Assembly (NCBI RefSeq): GCF_012999535.1
Contig: NZ_JABBWV010000007.1
Coordinates: 1-64,000 of the forward strand
Length of the DNA: 64,000 bases
Source of the DNA: Microbispora sp. H11081
Lineage (GTDB): Bacteria > Actinomycetota > Actinomycetes > Streptosporangiales > Streptosporangiaceae
Direction: 5' to 3'
The number at the start of each line of letters is the position of its first letter. The first letter of the stretch is position 1. The notes below the pieces were generated by a model, which saw only the letters and a program-made list of their open reading frames with translations, was not told where the DNA came from and did not search any database. This document shows, piece after piece, positions 60,795-64,000 of this stretch. The translations under genes and the position numbers were made by a program.

Positions 60795-61130
60795 GTCTCC
60801 TCCACGCCGGGGCGCGTTCCGGCGTACGCCGCGCACTCCTCGTCCTGCTGATACCCCGCAGGTCACGAGACGCTCGTCACTTAGGGGGATGTGTTTGTAG
60901 CTGATCGTCACATACTCCGCTGAGGCCGGTGTGAGCGGTGCCGGGGCTCCTGGTCCCCGATCGAGGTCGAGAGGGACGGCCAGCCGCCGACACGCTCACA
61001 CCCTCTCGCGCACGGTCGATCGGCCCACAGCGTTTGACCGGGGACAGGGCGATTCATTGGCGCAACCAGGGGTGAGGGGTCTGGTAGAGTTACACCCGTT
61101 GCCGGGCACGGTAGGTGACCAGGCAGCAAA

Positions 61131-61203
61131 GCGGCCGTAGCTCAATGGATAGAGCATCTGACTACGGATCAGAAGGTTAGGGGTTCGAGTCCTCTCGGCC
61201 GCG
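61131..61203 (+). tRNA. tRNA-Arg(ACG)
   Basis: 73 bases: acceptor GCGGCCG / CGGCCGC (61196-61202), D-arm GCTCAATGGATAGAGC, anticodon arm TCTGA-CTACGGA-TCAGA with anticodon ACG, T-arm AGGGG-TTCGAGT-CCTCT, discriminator G at 61203. No CCA encoded. TAGAGT (61085-61090) could be its -10. It is the probable target of the integrase encoded next door. Confidence 0.95.
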
Positions 61204-61213
61204 CACATCACAG

Positions 61214-61250
61214 AAGGCCCGTGACCAGGGAATACCTGGAAACGGGCCTT
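61214..61250 (+). terminator. Terminator of tRNA-Arg(ACG)
   Basis: AAGGCCCGT (61214-61222) pairs with ACGGGCCTT (61242-61250), and CCAGG (61225-61229) with CCTGG (61235-61239) inside. It lies 10 bases after the tRNA. Confidence 0.8.
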
Positions 61251-61264
61251 AGTGTTTCCGGGGA

Positions 61265-61996
61265 TCATCCGGTCTCTTCCGCGTCTGTGGGAGTTACCTT
61301 GGGAGCCACCCGTTTCGGTCGGCCCAGCAGAGCGCTCGAAATGGCCTCCGTCGCCGCTCGCTTGTCGCCCTCCATGAGGTGCCCGTACACGTCCTTGGTG
61401 ATCGCGATGCTCGCGTGCCCGAGGACGTCGGAGACGACGTGGAGAGGCGTCCCCTGGGCGAGCATCAGCGATGCCCCCGAGTGCCGGAACTCGTGTGAGT
61501 GCCAGTGCCCGAGCCCCGCCTTCTGAGCGAGCTTGGAGAACAGGTGCGAGAAGGTGTCCGGGTCGGACGGATTGCCGAAAGCGGTGGGGAAGATCAGCCC
61601 GTGCTCGGTCCACTCCGCGCCGGCCTGGAGGCGTTCCGCGTTGTGCGCGCTCCTATGACGCTTGATCGCGTCGGCCAGTTCGGGAGTGAGGGAGAGGGTA
61701 CGCCGTGACTTCTTGGTCTTCAGCTCGTTGATCACGAGCTTGGTCTTCCGGGCCGCATTCGAGTCCCGGTTCTTGATTCGCTTCACCGCATGGGTGACGC
61801 GAAAGTCCCGGCGTCCGGATCGAACCCGCTCCACATGAGCCCAAGCGCTTCGCCGCGACGCAGGCCGAACACGAGGGCCAGGAGGACGAGTACGCACCAT
61901 CCGGTGCTCTGCGACCTCATCGAGGAGCTTGCGCGCCTCATCGACCGTCAGCGTTCGGCCCTCCTCCGTCCGGATACGCGAAGGCATCAAGGCGGC
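61265..61996 (-). pseudogene. int: Tyrosine integrase, N-terminally truncated and double-frameshifted
   Basis: Recognisable from about 61996 (RIRTEEGRTLTVDEARKLLDE) to the stop at 61265. The middle leaves frame: between about 61898 and 61803 the neighbouring frame carries LALVFGLRRGEALGLMWSGF, holding the first catalytic Arg. Two one-base changes (near 61898 and 61803) would restore it. Then KRIKNRDSNAARKTKLVINE, HEFRHSGASLML (His/Arg), VLGHASIAITKDVYGHL (catalytic Tyr). The N-terminal SAM-like domain is absent or decayed. It lies beside tRNA-Arg, oriented toward it as in pSAM2-like elements, so it is a remnant of an integrated element. Confidence 0.8.
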
Positions 61997-62271
61997 GGCG
62001 CGGCGCGCCGCCGCACGGCCCTCCCACCGCCCACCGTCCGGGCGTGCGGCGTGGGCGCCGGTCCCGAACGGCGGCGGGAATCGGCCCGCCCGCCGCACCG
62101 CACGCACGCCGTACCCAACCTGCCGGCCGTACCTGGGCCGCGCCGCCGCCCATGAGGCCGCTTCGGCCGTCGGCCCAACTACTCTGCGGCACTTCGAGGG
62201 CTTCATATCAGCGCCGGTCGCTCCGCTTCCGTCTGGCGGCCTATCGTCGTCAGGGCTTACGATCGCTCACC

Positions 62272-62457
62272 ATGTTTGGCCCCCGAATTTTTCTGATACT
62301 GGGTTCGCTCGCGCTTCTCATCGGCGGGTGCCAAGCCGCAGGCAGCACTGCAAGATACGCTCCTGGACGGCCCATCGTTTTCGCCCTGGTCGGCATCGGC
62401 CTGATGCTTGGCGCGCTCGCCATGGCCATCATCGAACAGCAAGAAAAAAAGCAATAG
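62272..62457 (+). CDS. Small membrane protein with Lys-rich tail, 61 aa
   Basis: 61 residues: two hydrophobic helices (IFLILGSLALLIGGC; IVFALVGIGLMLGALAMAII) and a polar tail EQQEKKQ. Lower G+C and A-rich codons differ from neighbours, fitting foreign origin near the integrase remnant. ATG 62272; no clear ribosome site. Confidence 0.5.
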   Translation: MFGPRIFLILGSLALLIGGCQAAGSTARYAPGRPIVFALVGIGLMLGALAMAIIEQQEKKQ

Positions 62458-62753
62458 CCTCCGGCGGGGGCACTCCGACTCCAGGATGATCGCCAGGAGC
62501 AAGAGCCAGGTCCGTAGTGGCTGGAGGCGGGAACTCGCGCGAACTGGGCAAGATCGCTGCGGTCCGCACCGTGTGCGAGTAGTCGGGCCGCCGCCGGGAC
62601 GTTTTCCAAGGCACCTGGAGCAGCCCAACTGTCGATCAGCTCTGGCCAGATGTCATGCGACTTATTGGTCGCCTCTTGATTCCTGGCTGGTTTCTTCGGC
62701 GGGTCGTTCGATGACTATGGGCTCAGCAGAACTTTCGGTCCTAGGATCGGGCC

Positions 62754-63221
62754 ATGAGCAGGACCGACCGCGCCAGCCGGGTCATCGCGGCACCGCCGGC
62801 GACTGTCTATGGCGCCCTCCTCGACCGGGAGTCGCTCGAGGCCTGGCTGCCGCCGGACGGCATGCGCGGGCGGGTCGAGCGGTGGGATCCCCGGCCTGGC
62901 GGCGGGTTCCGGATGGTCCTGACCTACCTCAACTCCACCGACAGCCCCGGCAAGACCTCAGAGTCGACGGATGTTGTCGACGTCGGGTTCGCCGACCTGG
63001 TGCCACCGGAGCGTGTGGTGCAGCGGGCGGTGTTCGAGGCCGACGATCCGTCGTATGCGGGCACCATGACTATGACCTGGCACCTCGCCGCCGCCGGCGA
63101 CGGGACCGAGGTGACCGTCACCGCCACGGACGTGCCACCCGGCATCGACCAAGCGGACCACGAAGCTGGGATCGCCTCCTCGCTGGCCAACCTGGCGTCG
63201 TACGTCGAAACGGCCAACTGA
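62754..63221 (+). CDS. SRPBCC (AHSA1-like) protein
   Basis: 155 residues of the START-like SRPBCC fold: SRVIAAPPATVYGALLDRESLEAWLPPDG, GGGFRMVLTY, GTMTMTWHLAAAGDGTEVTVTATDVPPGI, a C-terminal helix SLANLASYVE. Binds a hydrophobic ligand; function unknown. The ATG at 62754 has no clear ribosome site. It lies upstream of the RBBP9-type gene. Confidence 0.85.
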   Translation: MSRTDRASRVIAAPPATVYGALLDRESLEAWLPPDGMRGRVERWDPRPGGGFRMVLTYLNSTDSPGKTSESTDVVDVGFADLVPPERVVQRAVFEADDPSYAGTMTMTWHLAAAGDGTEVTVTATDVPPGIDQADHEAGIASSLANLASYVETAN

Positions 63222-63282
63222 CTCAAGTCGGCTGCGCCCAGGCCCGACCACGATGCCCCTGCTGCTCGGGAAGGACAGCCGA

Positions 63283-63819
63283 GTGCGGTCAAACGCCATC
63301 ATCTTCCATGGCACCGGGGCGAGCCCCGAGGTTTGCTGGTACCCGTGGCTCGGCCGGCGACTGGCCGAGCGTGGTTACGTGGTCGAACTCCCGCACTACC
63401 CCACCCTCAACGTCGAGCCGATCGCCACCTTCCTACCGAAGTTGCTGACCAATCACCACTTCGATGAGCGCACCGTGTTGGTGGGTCACTCCGGGGGCGC
63501 GGCGCTGCTCCTCGCGGTCCTGGAGCACATCGACGTCACGGTGTCCCAGGCCATCCTCGTCGCGGGCTACTGCACCCAGCCAAATACGGAGGACGAGCCC
63601 GTCCTGCAGGCCGGCTACGACTGGGCGGCGATCCGAGCCCACGTCCGTGACCTGTACTTCATCAATTCCCGCCATGACCCGTACGGCTGCGACGACCGGC
63701 AGGGCCGCGCCATGTTCGAACGGCTGGGCGGCACGCAGATCGTCCGCGACGACGGACACTTCGGCGACTACGATCAGCCGTACGAGACTTTCGAACTGCT
63801 CGACCGGCTCATCGACTAG
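63283..63819 (+). CDS. RBBP9/YdeN-type serine hydrolase
   Basis: 178 residues: IIFHGTGASPEVCWYPWLGR, nucleophile elbow GHSGGAALLLAVLE, and a DDGHFGDYDQ with the catalytic His, of the small RBBP9/YdeN alpha/beta hydrolase type. GTG 63283 has GGGAAGG upstream and is preferred to ATG 63253, which lacks a ribosome site. Followed by a terminator. Confidence 0.85.
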   Translation: MRSNAIIFHGTGASPEVCWYPWLGRRLAERGYVVELPHYPTLNVEPIATFLPKLLTNHHFDERTVLVGHSGGAALLLAVLEHIDVTVSQAILVAGYCTQPNTEDEPVLQAGYDWAAIRAHVRDLYFINSRHDPYGCDDRQGRAMFERLGGTQIVRDDGHFGDYDQPYETFELLDRLID

Positions 63820-63834
63820 GCCACTGGCATGCAG

Positions 63835-63859
63835 AAGCCCGGCCCCGCGCCGGGCTTTT
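63835..63859 (+). terminator. Terminator after the RBBP9-type gene
   Basis: AAGCCCGGC pairs with GCCGGGCTT followed by a T run (63835-63859), 16 bases after the stop. The remaining bases up to 64000 show no gene. Confidence 0.85.
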
Positions 63860-64000
63860 CTCATCGGTCCTCCCTTACCTGTACGCCCGGATGCCGTTGT
63901 CGTATCAAGGAGCCGGTCCAGCTGTAGGTCGGGAGCAGGGCTGGGTGCTGTGTAATCGACCCGATGTAGAGGGGGGTGTCCGGTGGCGCCGAGGTCTCAG

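Noticed and set aside
62044..62271. N-terminal extension of the small membrane protein at 62272
   Set aside because: Arg/Pro-rich, antisense to the decayed integrase region; the hydrophobic protein begins at ATG 62272.

Overview
The window is high-GC DNA from an actinomycete. Signs are the strong G/C bias at third codon positions, GTG starts, four-base ATGA/GTGA gene overlaps, a mycothiol-conjugate amidase, an F420-type oxidoreductase pair, zinc-binding anti-sigma and HxlR, MarR, GntR and DtxR regulators, and DnaA boxes of the Streptomyces form TTGTCCACA. The style fits the Streptosporangiaceae (Nonomuraea or Microbispora type), but that placement is an inference from overall character only. 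Two intact tRNA genes, Ser(GCT) and Arg(ACG), and one tRNA-Ser 3' fragment are present. There is no rRNA operon and no CRISPR array.

Layout. 1-4880 is the right end of an integrated element: an IS256-type transposase broken by a frameshift, a large regulator (HTH, P-loop ATPase, nine near-identical TPR-like repeats) broken at a run of eight G, a tiny membrane protein, and then the 3' part of a tRNA-Ser(TGA) gene with its terminator. That fragment is the expected scar of tRNA-targeted integration. 5154-10375 holds a GNAT/SnoaL-like fusion, TetR with MFS exporter, and a HEAT-repeat operon that carries its own MerR-HEAT regulator. 10389-16117 is polysaccharide-related: GH10 xylanase, NodB deacetylase, an agarase-like hydrolase under a TetR protein with twin operators, and a molybdopterin oxidoreductase with an internal twin-arginine motif. 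16114-25115 holds an ECF sigma/anti-sigma pair divergent from a peroxiredoxin, an AlaX editing protein, hydrolases, an Mca-like amidase and transporters. 25278-33462 holds a secreted GH16-CBM13 glucanase, an MFS protein, a CaCA-type antiporter, a NUDIX-PIN/NYN-like fusion, a secreted hydrolase, a membrane protein with duplicated beta domains and an M15 lipoprotein.

The most unusual block is 33654-37057: an Lgt-like membrane enzyme lacking key Lgt residues, a Pro/Gly-rich membrane protein, a radical SAM protein with the signature of the MJ0619/Tes (tetraether synthase) group and a small membrane protein, all in one tight operon. I infer a membrane-lipid-modifying system. After it come an ankyrin protein, an AAA ATPase flanked by large palindromes, a MauE-like/Cys-rich beta-barrel gene pair, a sigma-E-family sigma factor, a secreted nuclease, MarR with YceI, a hairpin made of two DnaA boxes, tRNA-Ser(GCT), a DtxR/IdeR-like regulator, an F420/LLM operon under HxlR, a NarL-type two-component system, a barnase/barstar-like pair, and a GH16-like cytoplasmic protein.

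61131-64000 is a second integration locus: tRNA-Arg(ACG), its terminator, a decayed tyrosine integrase transcribed towards the tRNA, a lysine-tailed membrane peptide, and then SRPBCC and RBBP9-type hydrolase genes.
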